Below are positions 37,401 through 49,155 of a DNA stretch of 64,000 bases, one piece after another. Made by a program: the position numbers and the translations under genes. The notes beneath the pieces are model-generated. The model saw only the letters and a program-made list of their open reading frames with translations, was not told where the DNA came from and searched no databases. This DNA is from Oscheius sp. JU75 (Eukaryota > Nematoda > Chromadorea > Rhabditida > Rhabditidae): positions 8,246,001-8,310,000 of the forward strand of contig JASJZC010000005.1 of NCBI GenBank assembly GCA_037178855.1, read 5' to 3'. Numbering within the stretch: position 1 is the stretch's first letter; every line of letters starts with the position of its first letter.

Positions 37401-37681
37401 GCGAGAAGAAAGCTGCTAAGCACTTGCGTTTAAAAGAAAAAAAGTGTTCGTTCAGGTTCCTTCGACCAGATGGTGTTTTTCTGCTGCAGATGATTGCTTC
37501 CCACGCTGGAAATCTCACCTGTGCAAAGGTTGGTTCCTCCTAAACCAAGTAATCAGGGGGGAATATTTAGTTGACCGAAGCCCTGTGGATGATATTTCTT
37601 CGAAGGAGTGGTCGCCCTCTTGTGGAAGAGAAGGCCGAAAGCTCTGAGCCTGGAGATTGGGAAAGTGTAGGCCACGAGTGA
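34493..37681 (+). CDS. Innexin gap-junction subunit (10 exons, 400 aa)
   Basis: Exons are 34493-34554, 34948-35039, 35625-35731, 36097-36180, 36216-36444, 36610-36764, 36917-37075, 37117-37247, 37456-37528 and 37571-37681; total 1203 nt. The N-terminus [19 protein letters not shown] enters TM1. Loop one carries the two innexin cysteines ([18 protein letters not shown]). The family signature YYQWVPFVL starts TM2. The cytoplasmic loop has [12 protein letters not shown]3 follows ([21 protein letters not shown]), and extracellular loop two reads [12 protein letters not shown] with HTVQCVL. TM4 and a C-terminus with [18 protein letters not shown] and [12 protein letters not shown] complete it. It forms gap junctions or hemichannels at the plasma membrane. 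The acceptors at 36216, 37117 and 37571 were chosen by frame. Introns 1-3 are long for this window (about 390, 585 and 365 nt). I cannot say which worm inx orthologue it is. Confidence 0.92.
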
Positions 37682-38696
37682 TTCTTCTGGAAATTGGAAA
37701 ATACAGAGTGATGGAGGCGGTATAACTGGGAACAAATCGCCGGCTTTAAGAAGGGATTCCTGGAAGGAAGGATCGTTACCTCCGCCAATGCAGCCTCTTC
37801 AGACCAGAACACTTTTCGTCTAGCCCCACCAAAGAATTTCAAAGTTCACCAAAGAGCTACGGGTATCCGATTGAATCTCAGATTGATGTTGCCAGGTTCT
37901 TTCATAATAAACTTTTACACAACTTTCTTCTATATCAAGGCATGCTCATCTGGTCAAGGACAGATCATTTACGTAAGATCGCTGTCACATTTATGTCCAA
38001 ACCTGAATACTCACAGATTTGAAAAGTGAGATTGATTCGATCTAATGAATCATTACTAAGTTAGTCCATGCTTTTCTAGTCTTGCGGAGTTAAGTTATGA
38101 CATGTTAATGTCTGACCATTTTTTGCTGATTGATAGTTTTAAAACATATTTCCTCCAAAAACCACATTTTCACGTATTACTTGAGAACTTTTTTTTTGTT
38201 CCCCACAGTGAGAGTCTGGACATCCTGAGGCAAACATCAGCCAGTAGAGCTGCTCCAAGTTTAAAGCCCTTACAACGGTATCATTTTGTTTCCTGTGAAC
38301 AATTTCATTGTTGTCTTCTGGGAGATGAACAGTTTTGTGACAAATGATAGCCGTCTACAGCTATTTCTGTTGAAAACTACCTGCCCTCCGGCTTTCATAC
38401 CCCCTAATACCTTCTCATTTATCGTTGATCTCTTACCTTGTAGACGATTATTTCTAATGTTCAAAGTTTCGATCCGTAAAGTACACCCTGAGACACACCT
38501 TTCTACGAAAATTGTCAAGTACGACGTTTTTTTCTTCTTGCCACCTCGATCCCGAGTTCAATTATCTACGGTAGTCCGTCATAATTCGCACTCTTATCTC
38601 TCGCGAACGATAAAATTGCAGACTAAGAAGAGGTTATGAAGCAACTCGAAGCAATCATATGAATCTTCGCCTTTCACGGAGAGCTGCGACCACTTT
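37682..38696. other. Intergenic, no gene supported
   Basis: About 1 kb with only short frames. The innexin could have extra C-terminal coding here through alternative splicing, but no convincing exon is visible. Confidence 0.45.
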
Positions 38697-40251
38697 ATGA
38701 ATTCAACGAACATCTTCGTTCCGTATGAGGACTACGTGACCGGATTCCGGGTCACGGCCACCGTACTTTTCATCCTAGGCGCTGGTAGCAACATCACCGT
38801 TGTTGTTATTTCTGCTATGACCAAGAAAGACACAAAAGCTTTTGTGCTACTGATGCAAATCCATGCATGTGCAAATGCTCTACACTCTTGCTCTGGATGG
38901 CTGTCGGCGAACAGGTTAGCGATATGTTGAAAAGAACGTTTCATACTTACTTCCAAGCAAAACTGTACAAGTTATAACAATCACTATATGCCTTTTTGTG
39001 GATTAGTCCCCTGACGTACCAGAATAGGCGATGAAAAGATTGCCAGTGGTAGTTCCTATCCGGTAGTTTTGCCCAAAGAGGAAGTATTCTTCTAATTTAC
39101 AGTCATACCGCAGTCGATTACTAACTCCAGAGTTCACCTGAGCTTAGTTAGGTTGGCGGCTGTAACTAACGGTCTGATCAGTTATGATTGCTCTGGGGAC
39201 AGTATAGAAAAGTTGAATGAACAAGGAATGCGAAGTGTTCGGAACTCTCGAATCATCAATGTGTAATCATAGAAAGAGGAGTTCTCAACATTCTACCTGT
39301 CTAAACTATGTATTCAGACACCCAGTAGCTGGTCGAACAATTGTTTTTATCACCTATGGAACTTGTTCCCTCTTCAGTCCTCGCTTCTGCGCCATCTGCG
39401 ACATTGTACCAACGCTCTCCAACTCCTTCATTCCGGCTCTGATCGCAACCATGATGGTTTTCCGTGCACTCATCATGTATCAGTTTCAGCTGACAAAGAC
39501 GGTTGTTCTAATAGTAGTAGGTATCCTCGTAATTGTCATGAGCCCACTAGCTGTGAGTAGTATTCTCGCAAAGATTACAAGGGCGACATTTACAGGTTTT
39601 AATTGGACAAGGTTACGTCGACTTAGGTCAGACGATGGTAATTGCCTATCTCGAGAACTCGACGGATCCCAAGAATCTGAATATGGCAAAAGAGATCAAG
39701 GAAATTGGAGGTTACTCGGTCAACATGTCTGGGGTGGTGAGTTAAAAGAGTATAGAGAGAAAAAGAAAGACGAAGATACCGGAGACAAAGTCGTCTTTTC
39801 AGGCCACCGTCTTTCCAATTTACAACTACATTTCCCCGATTGCCTTAGGAATTTGTCTCATCTTCCGCCTTCTCATGGAATATAAGCATCGCCAGTTTTT
39901 CGGACAAGTCAGCGATGGAACCAAAAAGATCTACAAAGGTTTCATGCGTGTGTGTAGCCCTTCCTGGTATATCAAAAAGTATATGTTCAGCTTCTCACCC
40001 TGGACGCCCTCGTGGAGCTGATCTATGTCTGTGCATCGCAGTTCAGCATTGTTCAAAAAGTTTCCGATTTATTCCCTCAAGCCGCCACTTTCATATCATT
40101 TCATAACCACACGTTCTTTGCCCTTCCATCGGTAATTCAAGGCTTATCCATTATCTATTTGGTTCCGTATCTGAGAAATGGGGTCATGGGGATCTTTAGT
40201 AGAAAGAATGGTAGCTCGATATCAGTCGTCACTTCTTCGCACGGATACTAG
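38697..40251 (+). CDS. srd-like seven-transmembrane chemoreceptor (5 exons, 333 aa)
   Basis: Exons are 38697-38914, 39318-39552, 39596-39736, 39803-39949 and 39991-40251, 1002 nt in frame. TM1 (FRVTATVLFILGAGSNITVV), a KKDTKAF loop and TM2 precede HPVAGRTIVFITYGTCSLFS followed by PRFCAICD. The YGxCxxFxPxxC pattern there resembles Srd receptors (family usually reads SYGPCRHFGPxxC). TM4 (TVVLIVVGILVIVMSPLA), a large second extracellular loop with an NST glycosylation site, TM5 (SPIALGICLIFRLLMEY), TM6 and a TM7 ending in YLVPYLRNG follow. Presumed sensory GPCR. Subfamily is the uncertain part; Str-superfamily membership is secure. The first intron is about 400 nt. Confidence 0.78.
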
Positions 40252-40621
40252 AAGATGCATACTTTATTGTTGGGCATATTTGTCTCGGTACTCATTGTTA
40301 TTTTATCAGTCACAGAATAAAAAAACTTTGCGTAGTTAGTTGCAAATTCGAACTGCAAAGCTTTCTTTGATATTACGCTTCCGTGTTCGTAGGTACACTT
40401 ATGCAGATTCAAAATCGCGTAGAAAACGTTGTCGTGCGAAAAGATTTTAAGTATGAAAACAGCTACTCTCAGTGTCCAAGTTGAACAACGGATCTAATTG
40501 CGACCTCCACACACATGACCCTAGGCTGCTCAAGTCTTGGCAACACTGATAACCAAGTAGGTTCAAAGAACACGTGATCCTTGTTGGGCGCGTCCTAATC
40601 AATCGCTCTGCTTGTTTTCCC
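40252..40621. other. Intergenic between srd-like and mecr genes
   Basis: About 370 bp. It contains the probable poly(A) region of the srd-like gene (AATAAA near 40316) and then the mecr promoter. No specific motif. Confidence 0.5.
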
Positions 40622-42200
40622 ATGCCGACCATCAAAAGCAAATCCATCGTTTATAAGAAGTTTGGAGACCCACGAAAGGTTTCTTTCACTTCTTTCTTGA
40701 ACCAAATATGTTTCAGTGCTTAGATCTAGCCACTCTCGATGTTTCCACTGAACCAAAGGAAGGGGAGGTTCTTGTTCAATGGTTAGCTGCACCAGTAAAC
40801 CCGCTCGATATCAATCGGGTCGAAGGGAACTATGCCATGAAAGAACAACTTCCAGCTATTGGCGGAAGCGAAGGAGTTGGACGGATTATTAAGGTAGTTC
40901 TATTAAATAGTTTATACAATTCGATTAAAGGTCGGTGCTGGAAGTAAGTACGCCGAAGGAGACCTCATAACTCTTTTTAATGGGATCAAAACACCATTTT
41001 GGACACAGTACGGAATTGCTCCAGAGGAAGAAGTTTGTAAGTTGGACAGCAGAATTCCTTTGGTAAATTTCCTCATTTTTTATAGAAAATTCAAACTTAG
41101 GATCTAGCCGCCACCTTTCAAATCAACCCACCTACTGCCTGGGTAGTGTTGAAAAAGTATGTTGATCTGGAGAAAGGAGACTACGTCATTCAAAACGCGG
41201 CAAATTCCGGAGTTGGAAGATGTGTTATTCAGCTTTGTAAAGGTGCGTTTATACAGAAAATGTTTTATTTTGCTCAGTTTTTGAGTTTGACGTGGTCGAG
41301 CAGATCTCACCCGTAGCATTTCGCGTCAACAATTTTTCGTATAATGCGACCGCCTTGGTTGGAAAACAGGCAATCTTTGGTCAAAAGCAGGGCAGAACAA
41401 AATGTTTCTTGCAAAAAAAGAGGTATGACATGTCTTATTGTCAGAAACCAGAGAACAATCTGGTCGCAAGACGTCTTGACACTGATTGTTCTCTGGTTCC
41501 TGCACAGTTGTGCTGCCGAAATTACTAACTTGCATACTGCCTCTTTTCGAGATGAAGTTTTTAGCTTGGGGTTTCAAGTCGATCAACATTGTCAGAAACA
41601 GAAAAGACATTGGTCTGCTAAAGACAGAGCTGTGGAACATCGGAGCCGACCATGTTTTCACCGAAGAGGAGTTTGAAGAGCAGGGAAAAAAAGTAGGATG
41701 TATTAATACTTTCCACCAGTATTTTTCCAGTTCATCAAATCTCTTCCCTGCCAACCAAGACTTGCCCTAAATGGTGTTGGTGGAAAGAGCGTCTTGAGAA
41801 TTGCAGCAGCTCTTGAGCGTGGAGGCACTTGTGTAACTTATGGTAAGGTTCTGTTACCCTGAAAAAGACAATATTTAGGCGGTATGTCCAAACAAGCCCA
41901 TCAGTTTCCCACTTCTGCCCTGGTCTTCAACGATATCAGGGTTAGAGGAGTGGCCATCGGCATCTGGGTTCGACAGGGCAATCAGGACGAGTTCATGGAC
42001 TGTCTCAATGATCTGCAGGTAGTTTTCTACAAAAATCTAAATACCAAACTACTCAGAAACTAGCAATTGAGGGTAAAATAACTGCTCCACCGATGGATAG
42101 AGTGATACTGGAAAATTTCAAAACGGCCATCAACAGAACTATGGATGGCGGTCACCTCAAGCAGCTGCTGATTCTACATCGCGATCAAGCGAAGATTTGA
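40622..42200 (+). CDS. mecr: Mitochondrial trans-2-enoyl-CoA/ACP reductase, MECR (8 exons, 343 aa)
   Basis: Exons are 40622-40678, 40717-40893, 40931-41062, 41101-41242, 41565-41692, 41731-41842, 41879-42018 and 42057-42200, 1032 nt in frame. The NADPH-dependent enzyme performs the last reduction in mitochondrial fatty-acid synthesis, which feeds lipoic acid production. MDR-fold landmarks: VLVQWLAAPVNPLDINRVEG, GGSEGVGRI, AATFQINPPTAW, the nucleotide-binding loop NAANSGVGR, INIVRNR at the NADPH phosphate site, GADHVFTEEE, ALNGVGGKS and a GGMSKQ motif near the end. It aligns along its length with animal MECR. There is no long cleavable presequence, and the start is the first ATG. The acceptors at 41101 and 41565 were set by frame. 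Intron 4 (322 nt) contains a strong inverted repeat. It is a housekeeping gene among chemoreceptors. Confidence 0.93.
41443..41501. repeat. Inverted repeat / hairpin in mecr intron 4
   Basis: Two 18-base arms (AGAAACCAGAGAACAATC and the reverse complement with one mismatch) lie at 41443-41460 and 41484-41501. Between them sits a perfect 12-base palindrome, CAAGACGTCTTG, at 41467-41478. It could be a short foldback element or a structured intronic RNA. Confidence 0.85.
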
Positions 42201-43394
42201 CTTTCTGGCAGGACTGTAAATAAAAACAAAGAGTATGAAAATAGTATAGCGGTTTCTGGGCCAGCACAAAACGCGTTAAGCCAAGGGAAACTTAATGTTA
42301 TTCATGAAGCTCTAAATATCCCCATTGCTCTTCTTCGCGCTTGGGCGCAATATCTGCACATTCGCTTGAAGTCAGAGAACGACCGTGGTGAGCTAGGGCC
42401 TAACCAGGATTAGGTCGATGCATTCGCACCGATTCCAGGACTATCTCAATTCTAGATCAAATTACTACCTATTTGTCAGCCTTTTGTGAACGAGGACCCT
42501 CTGGATTGCAAAATAGCCGTCACCGCTTGTTGAGATTGAACATGTTGCATACAGAATAGCGAGATCGTTCGGGTGCGACATATAAACTTGCAAGCGTTTG
42601 AGACGTCTTTGATCTCTAATTGATAAAACGCTGTACGTGATTATCTTCAGGATTGACTCAGTCTTTCTGGTTAAATGACGAAAGGGCAGTTTTTGATCTG
42701 TAGTCGGATCAACTGGGGCTCAAATCACGGCACTGCGAAAAAAAACCCGAATTAGCTAAGTTATAAAAGCTTTATGCCTGATCCATAGCCTGCAATCTCA
42801 TTGTAACGATATTTTCATTTTTAATCTTACAAAGCTAGTCAATGTTTGCCTCATCTTAGATATTTGGGTTTCCCAGACAAAGATAGCATTATTGCTTTCA
42901 AGAAATTCATTTCCCATCATTTGAAACCAATTAGTCTAAGCTTATAAACAGGTTGTGGGTTGTCAGACACTGTTTAGTTCACCACTTGTGTCCTTTAAAT
43001 ATCACCTTAATCTTACGTGTTTTCTAGAGATCGTCTTGCCCAATCCATTAAGTGACTAACCTCTACGTTCTGTTTGGAAAACGTTTCAGCGACAAGATTA
43101 AAAGAGGAGAAGAAAGGGTTTTGTTCTCATATTACTCATGTTTTCATTTTTGAAAGTTTAGAAGGATTAGTATGGGAGCAGTTATAAGGCGTTTGCAATA
43201 GAAGCTCTGTAACCATTCACATATCAGCGTCTTACTTCACTCTAAAAGTGATTTGATACTCGGTATAGTGCTTACTGTGTTGCATCTAGTCTGTCAACTT
43301 TGTTTTTAAAGCCATTACATCTTGCTCCTTGTAAATAATTGCAAACTGTGATCTCGTGATAAAGTGATGAAACTGCAAGGTTTCCATTTACAGA
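42201..43394. other. Intergenic, no gene supported
   Basis: About 1.2 kb, AT-rich, without open frames of note. A TTTACAG at 43387-43393 directly precedes the srt start codon and is a candidate spliced-leader acceptor. Confidence 0.5.
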
Positions 43395-44755
43395 ATGGAA
43401 AAGTTCATTCGCTATGGGTTTAACGCTGAAAACATACCGTACTACGATTGCAAGTGAGTATATATTTTAACTTCGTTCTCAATAAACACTTCCTGTAGAG
43501 TCGTAAATAAAACGCTAGATGAATGGTACTCCGAAGGAACTGTCAGTTATCCGACCGCGTTATATTGTCTCGGCTACGGAACCCTCATATTGGTAAAACA
43601 AAATCAATAAACGTCACAAATTCGTTTACAGATAACCTACTTTATCGTCCTCAGGAGTCTTTGGCGTCTCAAAAGCAAGATCCCCGTCTACCTCATCATG
43701 TTTCACTTGGGAATTTACGATGTTCTCGACATACTGGTCAACTGTATCTGCACTGGGTACTTCTACATTATGGGGGCGTCCTACTGTACTCATCCAAACT
43801 TGAATTACGTGGCTGGAGCTTTTGGATTAGGTAATAAAGGATAGCAAATATGTTGATAGGATTAATCTGTGAGTAAGAATTCGCCTGATCCTTGCAAACT
43901 GTGGAGAACAATGTGACAAGTTGTCAAGTCTAGGGCGGAATGGTAATGTCATTATATTTCAGGAATCTGGTGTTCCGAGTGTCTCTGCTGTCTGATTCTT
44001 GGATCGAGTCGAGTTCTCGACTTCACAAGCACCTCTGCCCACGAAGCTGTAAGACTCAAGTGTAACATTTGCAAATACATGCTCACAGGTTTTCGGAAGC
44101 TGGAAACTGAAGGTTTGGCTGGTTTTTCCCGTCATGTGGGGAGGCTACCTTCTGTTCTTCACCTGCCCTGTAATCTTCCATTCCTCACTTCATGCCTGGT
44201 TCTTCTCCCCGATGATCCTCAAAACTAGGGAGGAAATGCTCATGGTATTTACAACCGAAGGACTGAAAAGTTCCTATTTCCAGTTCACAAACATCCCGCA
44301 TTCCGTAAACAATCTCGGTGTTGTTGCCACAACATGCTTCATCTACTTCCTGTTGATCTTTGTCATCGGTCATAAGTACGGTTTTTCCCAACTGAAACAA
44401 GTCAACCATCTACAGCGAAACGTACCTTTTGAACATGAAGAATCACTCAATCGTTCAGATCGTCATGCAATGCGTACTGATCTGCATGGTTAATCTCGTC
44501 GCCTCACTGATCTACGTCTACTTCAACTTCTTTCCCGCCCCCGGATGGCTTGTTTACGGTGCCCAAATGTTGTGGCAATTTGCAACTGGTATTCTCGACT
44601 CCTTAAGATTAAGATACCCTTTTTTAGGAATTCCGGCAATGACCTACATCGCCATGAATCAGAACGTTCGCAGCGATATGAAGCGCTTCATTGGAATGAA
44701 AGTCACCGCGGTCTCGTCGGCAGTGATCTCGGGTCACAGTCACCCTACCATCTGA
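43395..44755 (+). CDS. srt-family seven-transmembrane chemoreceptor (8 exons, 328 aa)
   Basis: Exons are 43395-43453, 43499-43592, 43632-43830, 43963-44048, 44089-44244, 44284-44400, 44441-44588 and 44628-44755, 987 nt in frame. Srt hallmarks: the N-terminal YGFNAENIPYYDC, LDEWYSEGT, KIPVYLIMFHLGIYDVLDI, CICTGYFYIMGASYCTHP, a WCSECLCCLILGSSR block in TM3, then FTNIPHSVNN before TM5. TM6 has VMQCVLICMVNLVASLIY and TM7 ends in GIPAMTYIAMNQNVRSDMK. Presumed sensory GPCR. Three introns are only 39-40 nt. The intron at 44245-44283 has no in-frame stop, so retention would add 13 residues. The ATG lies one base past a TTTACAG, suggesting trans-splicing. Confidence 0.9.
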
Positions 44756-44989
44756 AAGGATTCCATCAATGCGAAGAATATTCTATGCATGTCAAAACTG
44801 TAATATATATAGATTTGATATACAATATTGTATAGATTTGAAGTTTACCCTTGTCGCATTTAGAAATAAATAAAGCTGCTCTTGTCGAATTAAACTTTGA
44901 TGTAATTCACAATTCCAAAATAATGATTAACCCAAAATAATTGACCACCTGCCAACTTCAACCGTAGTAAACTGTTTATTTCAATTCTA

Positions 44990-46930
44990 CTACGCCCTAT
45001 CTTGCTCTATAGTTTTCTTAAATTCTCCCGGTGTTTCGAAGAACTGATCGTCTGAGAAGTTGCCCTCTTCATTAACCTGCTCCCAAATAGGCAGACGAAG
45101 AAATACACCTGAATCCATTCTTTGAACTCCAGACAAGATCACATACCCGTAAAAGCACCGCCTGCTAATCCGGCGCCCAAAACAATGAGTAGGCCGTAGA
45201 GCTGATTTAGGGCGACATTCGATACATCCCATGTTCCGTCTGTTTTTCTTTTCAAGGCGGGGTAAATGTCCAAGACACTAAAAACAAAAGTTCGAAGAAA
45301 AAAGTGGGGATGGTACCTGCCCCCGTAGTCTTCAATGTTGTATCGTACTGCAAAAATACTGGCGCTGATACCGGAAACAACAGCTGGCATTCCGTGAAGA
45401 TTGTGCACGCCACAGGTATCATGAATCCCAAGACGAGACAAGAGTGGCTGAAACGTAATGATAGTCAGAAATCAGGAAGAGCAGTTTTACATATCAACGA
45501 GCCATTTTGTATAGTCGAGACTGCCTAAGATACGCTTTTATTATCTGTTCAAATAACCCACTTTTCCATCAAAGTAGCAAAAAATTCCAAAGCGCTATCA
45601 AACCTGTGACACTTTGATTGTTGCTCGACCATTTGTACCACTTCCTAGCCTACCGTTTCTAGTTCTTACCGTAAGATATCTGAATCCCAATGTCGATACA
45701 ACACCTGCCACGACTCCAATAACCATCGCATCCAATGGGTCGAGAACCGAATTGGCGTTTGTCCCTATGGCTACACCGCCTGCCAGCGTCGCATTGGCAA
45801 TGTGCATCATGTCAAATTTCTGCTGAAATCTGTTTGTGTTAACCGTCTCGAACTTGTTAATCTCACGTGACGATCTGTAGCCTGAGAGACAACAAATGTA
45901 GCGACAGTAGAGGCCAGCAGAGAGAGATATGTATTGCTTACAGCTCTCATTTTTGCATCTGCCGGACTCGCTGTGGCCGCATTGAAGCTGGGCCAGAAGC
46001 ACCAGAGGAAGATGGTTCCAATCATCGAGAAAATGTCGGAGCTGTAGTTGGATCCCTCGTGATTGTGTCCTCTCTGGGACTTTTTTTGGAAAAACAGGCT
46101 GCAAGCGAGCCCAAAGTATGCTCCGAAGCAGTGAATAGTCAGTGAGTCTCCAACATCGTTGACCTAGCAACAATTTAAGTTGAAATACAATAAATTAACT
46201 TTTAAAATTCCTGATACAACATGACCAATTCCTATTCCAATTGGTACCTCTATCAAGGCCATGAGAAGGTACTGTATCGGACTCAACTTCCCCAACAGCG
46301 CTCCCATACTGATCAAAATAGTAGCTGCGGCAAAGTCACCATCGAGAAGTCTGAAAATCAGACTAGAACTAGACAAAAAACAAACTTACGTTTCGAGTCT
46401 AATGGTAAACTTTCCTTTGTCATGGCGACCCTCTACTATCAGTCCGCGGACTACAATGGCCCATTCGATGGTCATAGATGCTAGAAGGAGGTTGATGGAG
46501 ACGGCAGAGTAACCGTAACGCTGAAAATAGATTATCTAATTGAGGTGTATGTAGTGTGTTACCTTGAGAAAAGTCATCAAGAAGCCGAAACCGGCAAAGA
46601 TCATGACGTGGACGTCTTGGAACACTGAAAAGAGAAACCATATCACAAGGGATTCAAAGAATTCCATTTGGAATAGAAACGAACAAGATACTCACTTGGA
46701 TACAAAGAATTGGCATCCTCCATATGTATAGTAGCTCCTGGATGAGTATCGCCTCTATACGAGCCAAAGAAACCCATTAGGATCATAAACGCAGCCTAAA
46801 CTTTTGAATTTCCCAAATTTCTAAGAAAGAGTCATACCTGCATCAGAATAACTAAAACCGTAAATTGATGTTTGTACCATAGTGATCTTGAATGACGAAG
46901 CGGAGTATTTTCCGTTCCCACTAATTCCAT
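44990..46930 (-). CDS. Rh-type ammonia/CO2 channel protein (10 exons, 455 aa)
   Basis: Exons on the minus strand: 46838-46930, 46696-46795, 46563-46624, 46390-46520, 46200-46350, 45867-46163, 45670-45822, 45317-45447, 45147-45277, 44990-45108; sum 1368 nt. Rhesus-family landmarks appear in order: [70 protein letters not shown] (first pore histidine), [46 protein letters not shown] (second pore histidine) and a cytosolic acidic tail. The family conducts ammonia and possibly CO2 across the plasma membrane; worm members are called rhr. A 505-residue paralogue lies 5 kb away in the same orientation. Intron positions mostly agree, but this gene has one before VNDVG that the paralogue lacks. Confidence 0.92.
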
Positions 46931-48177
46931 TGTGCTCTTGTCAGGGGACGGCGGACTGTTGGCTTCTAAATTTCGGAACTTTAAAGAATATCTATACTAA
47001 CCTAAATAAACCGCTGATGGATTTTGAAAGAGGTGAGCCGGGTAGTTTTCATTTTCAGCCACCATTTGTACTCAAAGTCGTGGTACAACGTTTCCGCGTT
47101 TAAAAGGTCGCGAAAAGCTGTAAAATTTTATTAAAGGGCAAATACGCATGACGATTCGGAAAGTTTAAAGACTAAAAGCGTGTTTTTGAGGTTAAACGAA
47201 GTACAACTGTAGCCTCTAGAACAAGAGGTAACGATTACAGTGGTAAACACAGAGAACACTTTAGCGAGCAGGGTTTTTCGTGTTGGCCGAAGGTATCGCA
47301 AGATCACTGTGGGGTGTAGCTATGTACTTGATCGTGGTCCCGGGCTGAACTTCTAATGAACAGACTGCAAACAGCTGGGACACTGCAGAAGTACGGCCAC
47401 AACAGTAGCCACAAAGAACGCCCACGTTCGGTGTCCAACTTATTACTCATGTTTTTCTGATCTTCAGTGTTCAGAAGATCACAACGGTTGGAATTCCATT
47501 AAGCCAACTTGGTAGCTCGTTAGTTGTAGAGAGAATGATCTCTCAAAATGACGCAGCAATGGAAACGTTAAGAATAAATTGAGTTAGTTACAGCTTGGAA
47601 ATGCTAGCACATGAAAATCTGTTGGATCCAAAATGAAACCGATAGAAAGTTTGGTCAGTTTCACCGGGGTTGATCTGGTACTTGCACTCCAGTTTACAAC
47701 CGGATTACTGTAATCTCCCTCCACATAACGAAGTGAATGCGTAGTTTTCAAGTGTAGTTGAGGCTATACCGATAACGATTCTCTTTTTAGCCCAACATCA
47801 GATTTCTCTCTTGTTCAGTTTTCTTCTAACTGTACTTTGTGCACAGGTGAACTCCGAACAACTGTAGTTTCAGATTAGCAGTTTCAAGTTGGTCCTCTTA
47901 GAGGATTTGCACAAAAAGTAAGTCGGATCGCAACCACTATCTATTTGATTTCTTGACATCGAACTTATTGCACGTGAACACTGCTTCCCGGTTCAGATGG
48001 AGGCGACCAAATGTCAACATGGAGAAGCACACATACCATTTTTGGACTATGAATTTTTGAGCTGACCATCCTCGTCACTTAAATGCCTACAGATCAGATC
48101 ACACTTTCGCATAAAAATAAAACGGTTAGATCGCGATCAAGCCGTTTTGGCCGCGTTTGACTATTGTTCTGTCGGCT
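46931..48177. other. Intergenic, divergent promoters
   Basis: About 1.25 kb between the minus-strand Rh gene and the plus-strand C6 gene. Only short frames; no feature can be named. Confidence 0.5.
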
Positions 48178-49043
48178 ATGCTTACCTACTTACTACTTTC
48201 AGCTAGCGCACTAGCCTGTGTTCCCACATATTCGCGTAATTTTCCGTTTTTAACGGTCAGGTTCACTTTTTTAGCAGATGACCTGACTGAGATCAAAAAA
48301 TTTGAAGAGGAAATAATGCTCAATTCGGAAACCACTACTGCGACGGGCGCAACAACAACAGTCACGGAAACTACGACTGTCACCGAAACAACAACGACCA
48401 CAACCATCGGTAAGAGTTAAAGTAAACAAACATTAAACGTGAGCCAGAATATATCACTCACGGGTGGTAGATGAAAGCAGAGCGTGTTCTCTTCGTAAAG
48501 ATAAACTGACTGTTGTCATTTAGATAGTTTTATATCTGCCTAAACATAGCCATGATGAGGATTTGTCTTTACTTTTCCAGTTTCAAAATTGAGCTGGATA
48601 CAATGGTCCTTGTTGCTTGGCTAATTAGACAACACTCTGTAGAACACTGACTTATAAATAACTTTCTTTAGCATGTGAATTCTGTACATCCAACGCTCCA
48701 ACCAGCTGTGATGCAGGAGATTCACCTCCAGATCCCAATGGAGGTCTTGGCCCACCTTTCAGTTGTTTCGCTGTCACGGCATCTCCAATGCCCTCTGGTA
48801 CGGACTGTGTGTAAGTAAACTTCCCCTTTCTCATATCATTCAGCCAAATTTAGGATCTCATTCGACTGTGCGACCCTCGGAGCTGGATTTAGGGCGTACT
48901 ATAAGGAGGGAGGATCGTTGTGGGTTGCTGGAGGAGTCGGCGTCTCGATGATTACAGCTACTTGTGCGAATATGGCGGGAACTGCCGGTTACCTGGATCC
49001 GAATACGATAATGATCAACAAGTTTGGTTGTGGAAGTGCATAA
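48178..49043 (+). CDS. Secreted Thr-rich/C6-domain protein, copy 1 (4 exons, 173 aa)
   Basis: Exons are 48178-48235, 48275-48409, 48672-48810 and 48854-49043; 522 nt in frame. A signal peptide (MLTYLLLSASALA) is followed by ACVPTYSPDDL, an acidic stretch and a threonine-rich linker (TTTTTTI), a likely O-glycosylated spacer. The last two exons hold a cysteine-rich module: ACEFCTSNAPTSC, PPFSCFAVTASPMPSGTDC, FDCATLGAG, TATCANMAG, FGCGSA, eight cysteines in all. This fits the nematode-specific secreted C6 domain family, whose function is unknown. A short intron after TYS (39 nt) is needed to restore the ACVPTYSPDDL motif seen in the neighbour. The tandem paralogue starts 112 bp downstream. Confidence 0.82.
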
Positions 49044-49155
49044 AATTGTCTATCACGCATGTTCTGTTGCAAGTCGAAATCCATCCAAATTACTGCTTCC
49101 CAACCGCAAGGCGATATAATCGCGGCCTCGTTAGTTTCCTGTTTCTGTCTCGCAT

